Shown here: positions 34,414 through 42,623 of the stretch, piece after piece | How positions within the stretch are numbered: the first letter of the stretch is position 1 | How the letters are laid out: each line of letters opens with the position of its first letter | From: JBDTZF01 sp040005265 | GTDB lineage: Bacteria; Verrucomicrobiota; Verrucomicrobiia; Chthoniobacterales; UBA10450 | Direction: 5' to 3' | Assembly (NCBI GenBank): GCA_040005265.1 | Contig: JBDTZF010000002.1 | Coordinates: 1-59,586, forward strand | DNA: 59,586 nt | Translations under genes and position numbers: made by a program | The notes under the pieces: generated by a model | The model's database searches: none | What the model saw: the letters and a program-made list of their open reading frames with translations, nothing else | What the model was told of the DNA's origin: nothing

Positions 34414-34932
34414 TTACATCGCAAGCGTTTCAATCGGCAAAGGTGCTAGGAAATGCTTCGCGTCGTCGATTTGCAAAACCGGCCGCCCCAGATGCGCGGC
34501 GAGAAAACTTGTATCCGGCAACGGCGCGATGCCCGCTTGTCCGATGATTTCACATTCAGCTAGTTGGTCGATCACACGGGAGAGCTTTCCCGCCAAATTG
34601 CGCTGGTCCGTAAATTGCACGGTGCAAACACCGGGGGCGGTAGCTTCCACATAAGGAGAAAGGGTAAAGGCGTGCTGAAGCAAAATTTCGCCAATTACAT
34701 TTTCCTGCGAGCGCTCTCTGGTTTTGATAGCGACTTGCAAACAACGCGCCAGTGCCTGGCTCGGGGCCATTCCTTTGGCGACGCCCGCTTTTTCGGCAGC
34801 CTCATTGAGTTGGATAATTGAAACTTTTGTTTGAGCGGGATCGATTAATGCCACGGGTTGAGCGCGCAGTGTGGGCTGGTGCCGCATTGCACTCTGCAAA
34901 TAGAAATTCGGTAAATAAATGGTCGCGAACAT
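34414..34932 (-). CDS. imuB: ImuB, N-terminal half (palm/fingers) ending before the thumb
   Basis: 172 residues matching the first part of the inactive Y-family protein ImuB, the bridge of the ImuA-ImuB-DnaE2 mutasome. It opens MFATIYLPNFYLQSAMRHQP, where the catalytic Asp motif of active Y-polymerases is absent, as expected for ImuB. It continues through AAEKAGVAKGMAPSQALARC, TLSPYVEATAPGVCTVQF, IGQAGIAPLPDTSFLAAHL and stops at FLAPLPIETLAM, exactly where the helix-hairpin-helix thumb should begin. The missing remainder is encoded at 45993-47039 on the other strand. Start overlaps the imuA stop by one base. It could be a remnant or one chain of a split protein. Confidence 0.85.
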   Translation of the reverse strand: MFATIYLPNFYLQSAMRHQPTLRAQPVALIDPAQTKVSIIQLNEAAEKAGVAKGMAPSQALARCLQVAIKTRERSQENVIGEILLQHAFTLSPYVEATAPGVCTVQFTDQRNLAGKLSRVIDQLAECEIIGQAGIAPLPDTSFLAAHLGRPVLQIDDAKHFLAPLPIETLAM

Positions 34933-35579
34933 TAACTTGCGGCAGAGCTCTCCGCCCGGTTGAGATGCGATCGCTGAACATGGAATCGCAATTGTGAAAT
35001 TACGTTTTCATTTTCCAAAGTTTCGAGTTCCCACGAATTTTCGAGAACGATTTTTAATTGCGCGCTGCTCACCATACTTTGCCGATTCAAAATCAGGCAA
35101 GCCGTGGGGGCTGATTCAACCAGCCGTTGCAAGCGATACCAGCTGGTCTGCGGAATTTTTCGAAGTTCTTCGAGCGGGTTCAGAATAAGATCGACAATCA
35201 CGAGCGGGAAATTCCCGTCGCGCAGCAGAAGATCGGCGGCCTTGACCGCTTCGAGCGCTTTGCTGCAACGCACCCAAAGGAGATGGCGCAAACAGTCGTT
35301 CCCCAACGATTGAGGATCGAGAGAATCCCTGCCATCGATCAATCCAACAAAATAACGATCGTGATGGGCAGTTCGGAAAATCGCGTGCAGAAATGATGCG
35401 CTCCCGCCGCTGATTTGCGGGCTGATTAATTCCGTAATGGCTCCTTTTGGGAAACCGCCTCCGGTAACTTGATCGAAATTATTCAATCCGGTCTTTAAAC
35501 GGGCATTCGCAGGCAACCGAGTTTTGGGAAACCGTTCGGCCAGATAGTTCCGAAGATCGACAATATCGGCAGCCGGCAT
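34932..35579 (-). CDS. imuA: ImuA, RecA-like SOS mutasome component
   Basis: RecA/SulA-related protein of ~215 residues that works with ImuB and DnaE2 in error-prone lesion bypass. LKTGLNNFDQVTGGGFPKGAITELISPQISGGSASFLHAIF is a degenerate RecA core: the position of the Walker A loop reads SPQISGGSAS, so ATP binding is doubtful. FPLVIVDLILNP is the Walker B-like strand, and YRLQRLVESAPTACLILNRQ follows. Start taken at ATG 35579; a TTG at 35597 is also in frame. A perfect LexA operator sits at 35607-35620. First gene of the imuA-imuB-N unit. Confidence 0.88.
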   Translation of the reverse strand: MPAADIVDLRNYLAERFPKTRLPANARLKTGLNNFDQVTGGGFPKGAITELISPQISGGSASFLHAIFRTAHHDRYFVGLIDGRDSLDPQSLGNDCLRHLLWVRCSKALEAVKAADLLLRDGNFPLVIVDLILNPLEELRKIPQTSWYRLQRLVESAPTACLILNRQSMVSSAQLKIVLENSWELETLENENVISQLRFHVQRSHLNRAESSAAS

Positions 35580-35603
35580 GGGAGAATCATGCGTCAAATT
35601 GCG

Positions 35604-35622
35604 ATATGTTCAAGCGAACATT
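35604..35622 (-). promoter_or_regulatory. LexA operator of imuA
   Basis: TGTTC-AAGC-GAACA (35607-35620) matches the Verrucomicrobia-type LexA site TGTTC-N4-GAACA perfectly. It ends 28 bases before the imuA ATG. The 19 bases ATATGTTCAAGCGAACATT occur again, exactly reverse-complemented, at 45948-45966. Confidence 0.85.
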
Positions 35623-35721
35623 ATTGTGCCTGTCAGCAAGCGAAGGACCGCAATAAAGCGGAACGCTCGCGATTCAATGAAGCGATCGCGGTTCAGTGAT
35701 ATTCGGGACGCGTTGGGTGGC

Positions 35722-35783
35722 GACTGCGAGGTCCCTCGGGCCGATCCGGACTGGCATTGTTTGCGAGACTCAGGATGACAGCC
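35722..35783. repeat. Dispersed repeat of the GAGGTCCCTCG...GGATGAC family
   Basis: Contains GCGAGGTCCCTCG and, 30 bases on, GACTCAGGATGACAG. These are the same words that border the repeats at 45885-45940 and 49793-49904. It lies in the 210-base gap between imuA and lexA; apart from the LexA site I see nothing else in this gap. Confidence 0.55.
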
Positions 35784-35789
35784 CCTTAA

Positions 35790-36404
35790 CTACCTCTTAC
35801 GCCGCTCGTGCTTGCGGATGAGCGACACCATTACTCCTTGAATTTTTAGTTCGCGTGCCGGAATCAGATCAGGATAACTCGCATTTTCCGCTTTCAGATA
35901 CGGTCGCCCGCGATCGACTACGTACCGTTTCAATGTCGTTTCACCGTCAATCAATGCGGCAACGATGTCGCCGTTATGAACTTCCTTGCTGTCCTCTAAA
36001 ATTACTATGTCACCATCGACAATGTGCGCGCCAATCATCGAGTCGCCCCGGACGCGCAAGGCAAAGGTGCCTCGGTTTTTTGAAACATTGGCCGAACGCG
36101 CATCCAGCGAGACATGGCCTTCAATGGTCTGCTCGGTTAACGCCGACATTCCAGCAGGAATCTGCCCGTAAATGGGCACATCGGTGATCCTGACTTTCAT
36201 GGCCGGGGTAATCAGGGCACGTGCTTTGCGGGCATGGCGGCCGAGAAAGCCTTTGCGCTCGAGGGCCACGATGTATTGCATTACCGATGTCTGACTGGCG
36301 AATCGGAAATGATGCTGGATTTCCCGCGTGCTCGGCGTAATGCCTTTTTCACGTTGCTCCCTTTGGATGAAATCGAGAATGCTTTGCTGGCGCTCTGTGA
36401 GCAT
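35790..36404 (-). CDS. lexA: SOS repressor LexA
   Basis: 204 residues. The N-terminal winged helix (TERQQSILDFIQREQREKGITPSTREIQHHFRFASQTSVMQYIVALERKGFL) reads the operator. The cleavage site is Ala84-Gly85 in YGQIPAGMSA. The catalytic pair is Ser122 in VRGDSMIGAHIVDGD and Lys159 in ETTLKRYVVD. All parts needed for RecA-stimulated self-cleavage are present. An operator in its own promoter (36438-36451) indicates autoregulation, shared with the divergent hydrolase gene. Its closeness to imuA and dinG makes this an SOS neighbourhood. Confidence 0.97.
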   Translation of the reverse strand: MLTERQQSILDFIQREQREKGITPSTREIQHHFRFASQTSVMQYIVALERKGFLGRHARKARALITPAMKVRITDVPIYGQIPAGMSALTEQTIEGHVSLDARSANVSKNRGTFALRVRGDSMIGAHIVDGDIVILEDSKEVHNGDIVAALIDGETTLKRYVVDRGRPYLKAENASYPDLIPARELKIQGVMVSLIRKHERRKR

Positions 36405-36437
36405 AACTGATCATCGCGCGCCCGTTCAGGTTGTGCA

Positions 36438-36451
36438 AGTTCAAGTGAACA
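36438..36451. promoter_or_regulatory. LexA operator shared by lexA and the divergent hydrolase
   Basis: AGTTC-AAGT-GAACA, one base off TGTTC-N4-GAACA, in the 69-base gap. It is 34 bases from the lexA start and 22 bases from the hydrolase start, so LexA could control both directions. Confidence 0.75.
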
Positions 36452-36473
36452 GATACGGTAAGAACAGCGGTTT

Positions 36474-37091
36474 ATGAAGTCGTTGTTGTTTTTGTTCGCT
36501 CCAGGAGCCGGCGCGCCTTCTTCACATCCCTGGATGCAGCAATGGAAAAAGCGTCTGAGTGAAATTGGAATTGTCGATATTCTCGATTATCCCTACATGC
36601 GCGATGGCCGGAAACGGCCGGACCCGTTACCGCAGCTCGTGGTCGCACATCGAGAAGCGCTTCTCCGGACGCGCGAACGATTCTCATCGAGCTCGATAAT
36701 ACTGATCGGGAAGAGCATGGGTGGCCGCGTGGGTTGTCATTTGTCGCTCGAAGAAAAAGTAGAAGGACTGATTTGCCTCGGATATCCGCTTTGCGCGATG
36801 GGCGATCGGGCCAAACTGCGCGACAAAGTTTTGCTCGCGTTGCAAACCCCAATTTTTTTCGTGCAGGGAACGCGCGATTCGCTATGTCCTTTGGATCTTC
36901 TCGAGCAGGTGCGTGCCGGAATGAAGGCGCCGAATTCTCTGCATGTTGTCGAAGGCGGCGATCATTCACTGGTTGTCGCGAAACGACAGCTGGCGGCCAG
37001 CGGCGAAACGCAGGACGATGCCGATCATCGAATTCTGCAAGCTGTGGGGCGATTTGCCGACGGCTTGGATACTTGTCAGGCTCGTGACTGA
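36474..37091 (+). CDS. Alpha/beta-hydrolase of the KANL3/Tex30 type, possibly SOS-controlled
   Basis: 205 residues. FLFAPGAGAPSSHPWM is the oxyanion-side loop typical of this small family; IILIGKSMGGRVGCHLS holds the nucleophile Ser; VQGTRDSLCP gives the Asp and EGGDHSL the His. The triad is therefore complete. Substrate unknown; the family includes putative esterases and dienelactone hydrolase-like enzymes. Its ATG is 22 bases from the LexA operator of the divergent lexA gene, so damage induction is likely if that site also covers this promoter. Confidence 0.85.
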   Translation: MKSLLFLFAPGAGAPSSHPWMQQWKKRLSEIGIVDILDYPYMRDGRKRPDPLPQLVVAHREALLRTRERFSSSSIILIGKSMGGRVGCHLSLEEKVEGLICLGYPLCAMGDRAKLRDKVLLALQTPIFFVQGTRDSLCPLDLLEQVRAGMKAPNSLHVVEGGDHSLVVAKRQLAASGETQDDADHRILQAVGRFADGLDTCQARD

Positions 37092-37110
37092 GGGGATCGA
37101 GCCCCGAACC

Positions 37111-37362
37111 TCAACTCATCATTTGGTATCGGCTCATCAACTCTTCGCGCAGTTCCATCGCGAGCTTCGGATTCAGGCTGATCAGCACTTTTTCGCGACG
37201 GGCCGGATCCATCGCAACGAGTTCCCGCACGAGTTTGTCTCGCGTTTTCCGTTTCGAATAACGACTCCAGCCGAGTCCTACAGCAAGGAGCGCAGAAATC
37301 GTCCAAACCGTGATGTCGGTTTGGGTGACGATGAGAAGAGGGGGAGGATTGAAGAAGTTCAA
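37111..37362 (-). CDS. Small membrane protein with charged cytoplasmic tail
   Basis: 83 residues. One membrane helix (DITVWTISALLAVGLGW) followed by a basic, helical segment (RYSKRKTRDKLVRELVAMDPARREKVLISLNPKLAMELREELM). No recognised family. The coding call rests on its position between two genes with short gaps, its balanced composition and a clear topology. It converges with the hydrolase. Confidence 0.55.
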   Translation of the reverse strand: MNFFNPPPLLIVTQTDITVWTISALLAVGLGWSRYSKRKTRDKLVRELVAMDPARREKVLISLNPKLAMELREELMSRYQMMS

Positions 37363-37418
37363 TCTTCAACGCTCAACTCTCCGCCATTAACGTCAAATGG
37401 AGAAGCGGTGCGCGATCT

Positions 37419-38024
37419 TTACCGAGAACTGCACATCGCGACTTCATCAGCGGTGCAGATTTTGCGAGCGAACCCTCGCGCTTCCGCTTCGAGAGGACCG
37501 ATAGTAAACTTTGCGCAATTCCGACGGTCGCAGAGATACTCCCGCACCCACTGTTCGAGGCCGCCGCTTCGCTCGCATTGAGCGACATGGACGAGATTGT
37601 GCAGAAGGAGCTCCCGGTCGCCCCAGCAATCGGCGCGAAGAATAATGCCATGCCCGATGGCTACGCCGCGGGAGGCATCAGTGATGATTTGAGCGCACTG
37701 CGCGGCGTCGGCGAGTTCTTTGTTATCGGGCAGCGGGATTCGATCTGCCACTAAGACTCTCACTCGGGCCCAATCCTGAACACCAACTTGCTGAGCATCG
37801 ACAACTTGTTGTGATCCAAGCGCAGTTCCGCTCGCGAGAATGAGCTGCTCCTGGCTGCTCGCCCACGCATACGCGTAGGGCAAGATATCTTCGAATGTTT
37901 GTTGATCGATCACCTGCTGTGAAACACTGGACCCTGCGGAGAGTAGCAAGAGGCGTGCAAAGGCCGGAGTTAAAGAAAACACTACCGCGCGCCAGCGAGC
38001 CGCTCGGGATGATACTTTTTCCAA
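37419..38024 (-). CDS. Hypothetical protein with HxxxH zincin-like motif
   Basis: 201 residues. The conserved-looking part is RELLLHNLVHVAQCERSGGLEQWVREYL: an H-x-x-x-H helix followed by a downstream Glu/Tyr region, the pattern of the small DUF4157-like metallopeptidase-type proteins (HELVHVxQ). The usual Glu after the first His is Asn here, so catalysis is doubtful. Six cysteines in the C-terminal third (QCER, LCDRRNC, KICTADEVAMC) may form disulfides or a zinc site. The first ~14 residues overlap the end of the MBL gene (37982), so a start further in, for example near the hydrophobic LLLLSAGSSVS segment, is possible. Confidence 0.6.
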   Translation of the reverse strand: MEKVSSRAARWRAVVFSLTPAFARLLLLSAGSSVSQQVIDQQTFEDILPYAYAWASSQEQLILASGTALGSQQVVDAQQVGVQDWARVRVLVADRIPLPDNKELADAAQCAQIITDASRGVAIGHGIILRADCWGDRELLLHNLVHVAQCERSGGLEQWVREYLCDRRNCAKFTIGPLEAEARGFARKICTADEVAMCSSR

Positions 38025-38893
38025 TAGCGTAACGATGCCGTGACCGCCATATGGCTCGGGTCGGCCGCCTCGTAACCTTGGGCGTTCTCCTCGGTGGCGC
38101 CGCCAGCCAGTAAATCGTCGTGCTCATATCTCGCGAAGTCCGCCATCAATTGTTGCTCATTCGTACCGCTCCCGATTCGGTCGCGGAGCCATTCGGACCA
38201 ACGCGTTACCCGTTCTTCCAGCGTGTCCAGGTGAGACGCGACTTTGCCTTCCACCAATCCGAAATGCGGGAGATAAATTCGTTCCGGATTCAGTCCGCGC
38301 ATCTTGTCGATCGATTCCAGCCACGACTCAACATGCAGTTCCGGAGGAACGAACGGCGGAATTGGCGGGCCGGCACCGATGCGAACGCCAGCAATGTCGC
38401 CGCCAAAAAGATTACCATTCCAGAAATAGACGTGATGATGGCTCGCGTGACCGGGAGTGGCTATGGCGCGTATTTCAAATGGAGGAACAGGCACTATCTC
38501 CATGTCTTGCACGATCCTGAGTCGATTCTCCGGAATCGGCGCAAACCGGCCCCACAGTCTTTCCATATCGTTGCCAAAAATGCGCGCGGCGGACTCGATC
38601 AATTTTGCGGGATCGATCAGGTGCGGCGCGCCGCGCGGATGGACGTAAACGGTTGCGCCCAACTCGGCAAAGCGCCAAGCCGCGCCGGCATGATCAAAAT
38701 GAATGTGACTGAGAAAAACGTGTCGAACATCTGTCGGAGCGAAGCCGGCTTTGCCAAGATCGGCCACCACATTATCGAAGGTCGATTCAGGCCCTGTGTC
38801 GAAAAGGACGATGCCGTCGCTTGTCTCAAGAGCCGTGGCAGCCACAATGCCGGGGCGTCCGAGCTGGCGGGTATCGAGGATGTGAACTGTCAC
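37982..38893 (-). CDS. Metallo-beta-lactamase-fold hydrolase
   Basis: 303 residues with the di-zinc motif SHIHFDHAG, the later His in TPGHASHHH, Asp in GGDIAG, and His in YLPHFG. The C-terminal third (YEHDDLLAGGATEENAQGYEAADPSHMAVTASLRYWKKYH) is an added helical region also found in glyoxalase II-like and Zn-hydrolase paralogues of unknown substrate. No signal peptide, so it is cytoplasmic. The stop of the methyltransferase upstream overlaps its start by 4 bases, so the two are coupled and may act on the same compound. Confidence 0.88.
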   Translation of the reverse strand: MTVHILDTRQLGRPGIVAATALETSDGIVLFDTGPESTFDNVVADLGKAGFAPTDVRHVFLSHIHFDHAGAAWRFAELGATVYVHPRGAPHLIDPAKLIESAARIFGNDMERLWGRFAPIPENRLRIVQDMEIVPVPPFEIRAIATPGHASHHHVYFWNGNLFGGDIAGVRIGAGPPIPPFVPPELHVESWLESIDKMRGLNPERIYLPHFGLVEGKVASHLDTLEERVTRWSEWLRDRIGSGTNEQQLMADFARYEHDDLLAGGATEENAQGYEAADPSHMAVTASLRYWKKYHPERLAGAR

Positions 38894-39711
38894 GTTGCTT
38901 TGGCCTTCGACACGGCAACGATGTAAGCCGCTTTCGGAATTGCGAAACCCTCGCCTTGTCCGTACGCACGGACACTCATTTCGATGGCTGATTGAATGGC
39001 ATCCAGTTTTTCAGCTGTTTGGCGGGCGAGCAATCCAGCCGTACGGACGCCGGCATTGCGTTCGGCATCGAAAATGAAGCGCGCGGTCGGCACCTTCCAT
39101 TTTATCGTGTGAAGTTTTAAAATCATCGAGCTTCCTTCGAAGCCGGCACGTTCGAGGGCCCGGCGGAACTCGTCGCGTCCGGAATAAAGATGATGCGGCG
39201 GCCCGGTTGGAACACCGACATCGAGATCGGCGTGCGACTGGATCGCGTCGTCGATGATTTTCGCGTAAGGACTTTCTGCTGCCGGCGCCCAGATGGTGAA
39301 ACCAAATTTGCCTCCCGGCTTGAGCACGCGATTCGCTTCAGTGCAGACGCGTTCGGGCTCGGCTACATGGAGCAAGGCGAAATTCGACAGGACGCGATCG
39401 AAGCTGTTGTCGGTAAATGGCAGTCGTTGCGCGTCACCATTGCAAAACTCGATCTTCGGAAACATCTTTTTCGCAATCGCGATCATTTCCCTGGAGAAAT
39501 CGAGCCCGATTGGAACAGCACCGCGCTCCGCGGCGGCGGCTGAAACGTAACCGGGGCCGCAACCGACATCGAGAAGCGACTGTCCCGACGAAACTCCCGT
39601 CGCGTCCAACAGGGGAGGAATAAACTGCCGCGTCGAACTCGACCAAATCGAGTCGTATTTTTCCGCTACACGCTGCCAGCCCTCGTGTTCGAATTCGGCG
39701 AAGGAAGGCAT
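38890..39711 (-). CDS. Class I SAM-dependent methyltransferase
   Basis: 273 residues. SAM motif I is SLLDVGCGPGYVSAAAAERGA, motif II region PIGLDFSREMIAIAKKMFP, and the acidic/post motif is FCNGDAQRLPFTDNSFDRVLSNFALLHV, typical of UbiE/Methyltransf_11 enzymes. VLKPGGKFGFTIW is motif III. The C-terminal half, which sets substrate choice, has no recognised signature, so the substrate is unknown. First gene of a two-gene unit with the MBL hydrolase. Confidence 0.9.
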   Translation of the reverse strand: MPSFAEFEHEGWQRVAEKYDSIWSSSTRQFIPPLLDATGVSSGQSLLDVGCGPGYVSAAAAERGAVPIGLDFSREMIAIAKKMFPKIEFCNGDAQRLPFTDNSFDRVLSNFALLHVAEPERVCTEANRVLKPGGKFGFTIWAPAAESPYAKIIDDAIQSHADLDVGVPTGPPHHLYSGRDEFRRALERAGFEGSSMILKLHTIKWKVPTARFIFDAERNAGVRTAGLLARQTAEKLDAIQSAIEMSVRAYGQGEGFAIPKAAYIVAVSKAKAT

Positions 39712-39735
39712 TGGCCGGCGCTCGGTCGTTCCAGA

Positions 39736-40320
39736 TTACGCTGGCATACCCTTTCTGAAGACAAGAGCGGCGACAAGACCGATGCAGAGAAAGCCGATAA
39801 TCTGGATCGTCATGTATGCGGCGGTGTAAACAGTTGGGAAGCCGTACCAATTCCAGTAAGAAATGTTCGTTGCAATGGCAGCGAGAATTCCAGCCACAAA
39901 AACGAATCCGACGCGGCCGCCGAAGCTGGCAATACGAGTCTGGGCGAGCAGGGAAACAACAAGGATGGCTTCCAGCAATTCGGTGAGGAACTCGACAGTC
40001 AGCAATTTGCCCATGCTCATCACCCGTCCGGCGGGATGATACATCAGCAGCCCAGAAGGGTTGGCCGCCATCTTCTCATCCATGTGCTTCATTGCTTCGT
40101 TCTTCGCCTCTCTGCTGGGATTTTCGCCAAGTCCGAATCCGGGAAAGAGATAAAGTCCGGTCTTGTCGGCGATGCTGCTTTGCATGGCCGCAGTGACCGC
40201 TTGCTCGTTTGGAATTTCCCTGCAGCCTGCTTCGCCAAGCGGAAGCGCCATGTGGGCGATCGACGTCCAGATAAACATGGCGATACCGCCAAAAACACCG
40301 GCGAGAATAATTCGTTTCAT
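39736..40320 (-). CDS. Integral membrane protein of unknown function
   Basis: Start set at ATG 40320 (MKRIILAGVFGGIAMFIWTSIAHM), because the preceding in-frame stretch is not membrane-like and overlaps a repeat. Four or more membrane helices: residues 3-22, then a polar loop (~25-85) with GLYLFPGFGLG and MYHPAGR, then helices near TVEFLTELLEAILVVSLLAQ, VGFVFVAGILAAIATNISYW and YMTIQIIGFLCIGLVAALVF. The polar loop and NISYWNWYGFP resemble a group of uncharacterised proteins in Acidobacteria and Verrucomicrobia. Function unknown. Confidence 0.75.
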   Translation of the reverse strand: MKRIILAGVFGGIAMFIWTSIAHMALPLGEAGCREIPNEQAVTAAMQSSIADKTGLYLFPGFGLGENPSREAKNEAMKHMDEKMAANPSGLLMYHPAGRVMSMGKLLTVEFLTELLEAILVVSLLAQTRIASFGGRVGFVFVAGILAAIATNISYWNWYGFPTVYTAAYMTIQIIGFLCIGLVAALVFRKGMPA

Positions 40321-40436
40321 AATAATAACTTCCGTAAGTGAGCGAGGATTATGAGCAGAGAGAGAGGCGGCGGGAAGCTCGAAATGCAAACGTGACGCGT
40401 AGCGTGCAGTACGGATCAGTCGTCGAAGCTGCCCTT

Positions 40437-40494
40437 ACCTCAATCCTCTCCCTGAGGGAGAGGAGGACGCGAAGCGCCAGGTGAGGGTTGTAGT
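40437..40494. repeat. Dispersed palindromic repeat (CCTCTCCCT/AGGGAGAGG type)
   Basis: The perfect arms CCTCTCCCT and AGGGAGAGG (40445-40463, one central base) sit inside outer arms ACCTCA... and ...GGTGAGGGT. The same 19-bp core occurs at 46737-46755 inside imuB-C. This occupies most of the 194-base gap between the membrane protein and the Fe-S gene. Similar extragenic palindromes are common in many Gram-negatives. Confidence 0.8.
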
Positions 40495-40514
40495 TGTGCC
40501 GATCTCCCAGAAAA

Positions 40515-40886
40515 TCAGACGGCGAAGCTTTCGCCGCAGGAACAGTGGGCGACGGCATTCGGGTTGGTGACTTTAAAACCGCCCTTCTGTAAATCTTCGC
40601 TGTAATCGAGCACCGACCCGCTGACGAACAGGGCGCTTTTCGGATCGACAACAAGCTTCACGTTGGACGTTGGAACCATGATGTCGCGCTCCTTGGGTCC
40701 ATCCACCAGGTCCATCGTGTATTGCAAGCCGGAACAGCCACCGCCGACTACAGCCAAGCGAAGGGCGCCTTCCGGTTTGCCTTTTTCCTCTAGTAATGAC
40801 GCGAGTTTGCGCGCCGCGCTTTCGGTGACCTTGATCAGGCGATCATTACCGATCTTATAATTAAGCGCTTGGGATTCAGTGCTCAT
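40515..40886 (-). CDS. HesB/IscA/ErpA-type Fe-S cluster insertion protein
   Basis: A-type carrier of 123 residues. The three cluster cysteines are present: Cys51 in VVGGGCSGLQYTM, and Cys115 and Cys117 in AHCSCGESFAV at the C-terminus. FVSGSVLDYSEDLQKGGFKVTNPNA is the family's middle block. It delivers Fe-S clusters to apo-enzymes such as the cluster enzymes of isoprenoid or quinone synthesis. I cannot separate ErpA from IscA/SufA by eye. It is 8 bases downstream of the dus gene. Confidence 0.92.
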   Translation of the reverse strand: MSTESQALNYKIGNDRLIKVTESAARKLASLLEEKGKPEGALRLAVVGGGCSGLQYTMDLVDGPKERDIMVPTSNVKLVVDPKSALFVSGSVLDYSEDLQKGGFKVTNPNAVAHCSCGESFAV

Positions 40887-40894
40887 AAAGAAAG

Positions 40895-41920
40895 CTAGTC
40901 AGATTTTACCAATTCAAATTTGGTCGGTCCTGTTAATCCGGTAAATCCTGTCGAGAGATTCTCCTCAGCGATCGCTTCAATATCGGCAAGAGTCGAAACT
41001 TGGGAAAATTTTTCCCGTAATCGTTTCGCTTCCGGCATGGAGCGCGAGTAGGCCATCAGCCGCGCCCGCATCGAACGGACCGCTGGCTCCTCTTCGCCCC
41101 ATTGATGCACAGCCAATGTGCAATGTCGCAATATCAAATTCCATTTTTCGGACAATTCGGGAGCATCGACAACTTCCCCGGTGGCGAGGTAATGCTTGGT
41201 CTGGCGGAAAATCCACGGTCCGCTCATCGCCGCGCGACCGATCATCGCGCCGGCAATTTCGGTTTCACTGCGGCGCTTGGCAACCAGTGCTGGAGTGGAA
41301 AGATCGCCATTGCCGATAACCGGAATCGAAACCGCGGCCGCAACTTCCCCAATAACATTCCAATCGGCCTCGCCTGAATAACCCTGCGCGCGGGTCCTGC
41401 CATGTACCGTGATCGCCTGAATTCCGGCGTCGGCGAGCAGATTGGCAACGCGCACCGCGTTAATGGAATCGGCGTCCCAACCGATTCGGATTTTCGCGGT
41501 GACCGGCAGCGGCGCCACGGCCTTCACCACGGCTGCGGCAACGCTTTGCAAGGTCGGACAGTCTTTGAGAAGGGCCGAGCCTCCGTTTTTGCTAACCACT
41601 TTGTTGACCGGACAACCGAAGTTTAAATCAATAAAGTCCGGGCCTACCCAATCGACGACCTGCCGGGCGGCTTCCGCCATATGTTCCGCGTCCGCGCCAA
41701 AAAGCTGCACGCCAACGGGTCGCTCCACTTCATCGAAGTCGAGATATTCATTAGTGCGCTCATTACGCCGGAAAATTCCTTCAGAGGAAACGAACTCGGT
41801 CGTGAGCACGTCGGCGCCATATTCCTTGCAAAGTTGCCGGAAAACCTTGTCCGAGACCCCGGCCATGGGCGCGAGGAAAAGCGGAAACGCGCCGAAAAAC
41901 CATGGGAGGGTGGGATTCAT
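40895..41920 (-). CDS. tRNA-dihydrouridine synthase (DusB-like)
   Basis: FMN enzyme that reduces uridines in the tRNA D loop. LAPMAGVSDKVFRQLCKEYGADVLTTEFVSSEG is the N-terminal FMN barrel strand. DFIDLNFGCPVNKVVSKNGGSALLKD contains the catalytic Cys of the GCP motif. ITVHGRTRAQGYSGEADW, PVIGNGDLSTP and GAMIGRAAMSGPWIF are the phosphate and FMN sites. 341 residues fits DusB best. The last residues (STGFTGLTGPTKFELVKSD) are not conserved. Confidence 0.93.
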   Translation of the reverse strand: MNPTLPWFFGAFPLFLAPMAGVSDKVFRQLCKEYGADVLTTEFVSSEGIFRRNERTNEYLDFDEVERPVGVQLFGADAEHMAEAARQVVDWVGPDFIDLNFGCPVNKVVSKNGGSALLKDCPTLQSVAAAVVKAVAPLPVTAKIRIGWDADSINAVRVANLLADAGIQAITVHGRTRAQGYSGEADWNVIGEVAAAVSIPVIGNGDLSTPALVAKRRSETEIAGAMIGRAAMSGPWIFRQTKHYLATGEVVDAPELSEKWNLILRHCTLAVHQWGEEEPAVRSMRARLMAYSRSMPEAKRLREKFSQVSTLADIEAIAEENLSTGFTGLTGPTKFELVKSD

Positions 41921-42122
41921 TCGCTGCTATTATCTCACAGAATTGTTCGTAACGCAGGTGGATCGGCCGCTCCGTCGGGCGATGCCAGTCAACCCGGCGC
42001 AGCCGCACGCTGAAGGGAACTGGCCGGTCTACTCGTGAAGCTAATAAATTTGCGGCTTCGCCGGTTGGCCTAGCATCGAGCAAGGGACTGCTCGATCCAC
42101 CACGCGCGCGATTGTTATGACT

Positions 42123-42623
42123 TCACGCCGCGGTGCGAAGCAGTTGCGCCACTTCGTTTTGCACGCTTTCAAGCTCGTCGAGCCTCAAACCCGGGTCGGG
42201 CACGATGAAGACGTCGCCGGTTGTGCCATGTTCGTAGATGAGGACGCGGCCAGTCTCCGCGCTCTCGGTTTTTATCTGTTTTAGAACTCGTTTGCGCTCG
42301 AGCATGGCGGCGAGGACGTAGCAGGCGTTTGCCGGCGGATTTTCGGAAGAAGTGAGACGGCGAAAAAGCTCTTCAGCATTCTCCTTGCCCAAAGTTTCCG
42401 GCACCGTTGGCGTCGGTTCGTAGCGGGTTTTCCAAAACGAAAACGGCTGGATATTTTCGTTCCGGCTGCGCCAGCCCTCTTCGCTTAGATCTTCGCGGCG
42501 ATAACCGTCGGCGTCATGAAAGAGAAGGGTATAGAAATATTCCCCCTGCGTGAAGGGCCGCTGAGTCGAGGCGCAAATATCGGCCCGATGCTTGATGGCC
42601 CATTCGTTGGGAAGCGGATTCAT
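42123..42623 (-). CDS. Conserved hypothetical protein coupled to lptG
   Basis: 166 residues from ATG 42623, whose start overlaps the lptG stop by 4 bases; a longer frame exists but lies wholly inside lptG. It opens EWAIKHRADICASTQRPFTQGEYFYTLLFHDADGYRREDLSEEGW, the pattern of a widespread planctomycete/verrucomicrobial family in which CxxTxRxF and DxCxxCW cysteines make a zinc ribbon. Here most of the cysteines are lost. It ends GDVFIVPDPGLRLDELESVQNEVAQLLRTAA. Cytoplasmic, no known function. Confidence 0.7.
   Translation of the reverse strand: MNPLPNEWAIKHRADICASTQRPFTQGEYFYTLLFHDADGYRREDLSEEGWRSRNENIQPFSFWKTRYEPTPTVPETLGKENAEELFRRLTSSENPPANACYVLAAMLERKRVLKQIKTESAETGRVLIYEHGTTGDVFIVPDPGLRLDELESVQNEVAQLLRTAA

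Noticed and set aside
34414..34932. ImuB-N as a complete DinB/Pol IV-like polymerase
   Set aside because: It lacks catalytic acidic residues and all thumb/little-finger sequence; similarity is specific to the palm half of ImuB.
38001..38020. CGCTCGGGATGAT at the end of the MBL gene as another dispersed repeat
   Set aside because: Only ~13 bases resemble the repeat family, and they encode the plausible sense residues YHPERLAG. No mirrored partner is nearby.
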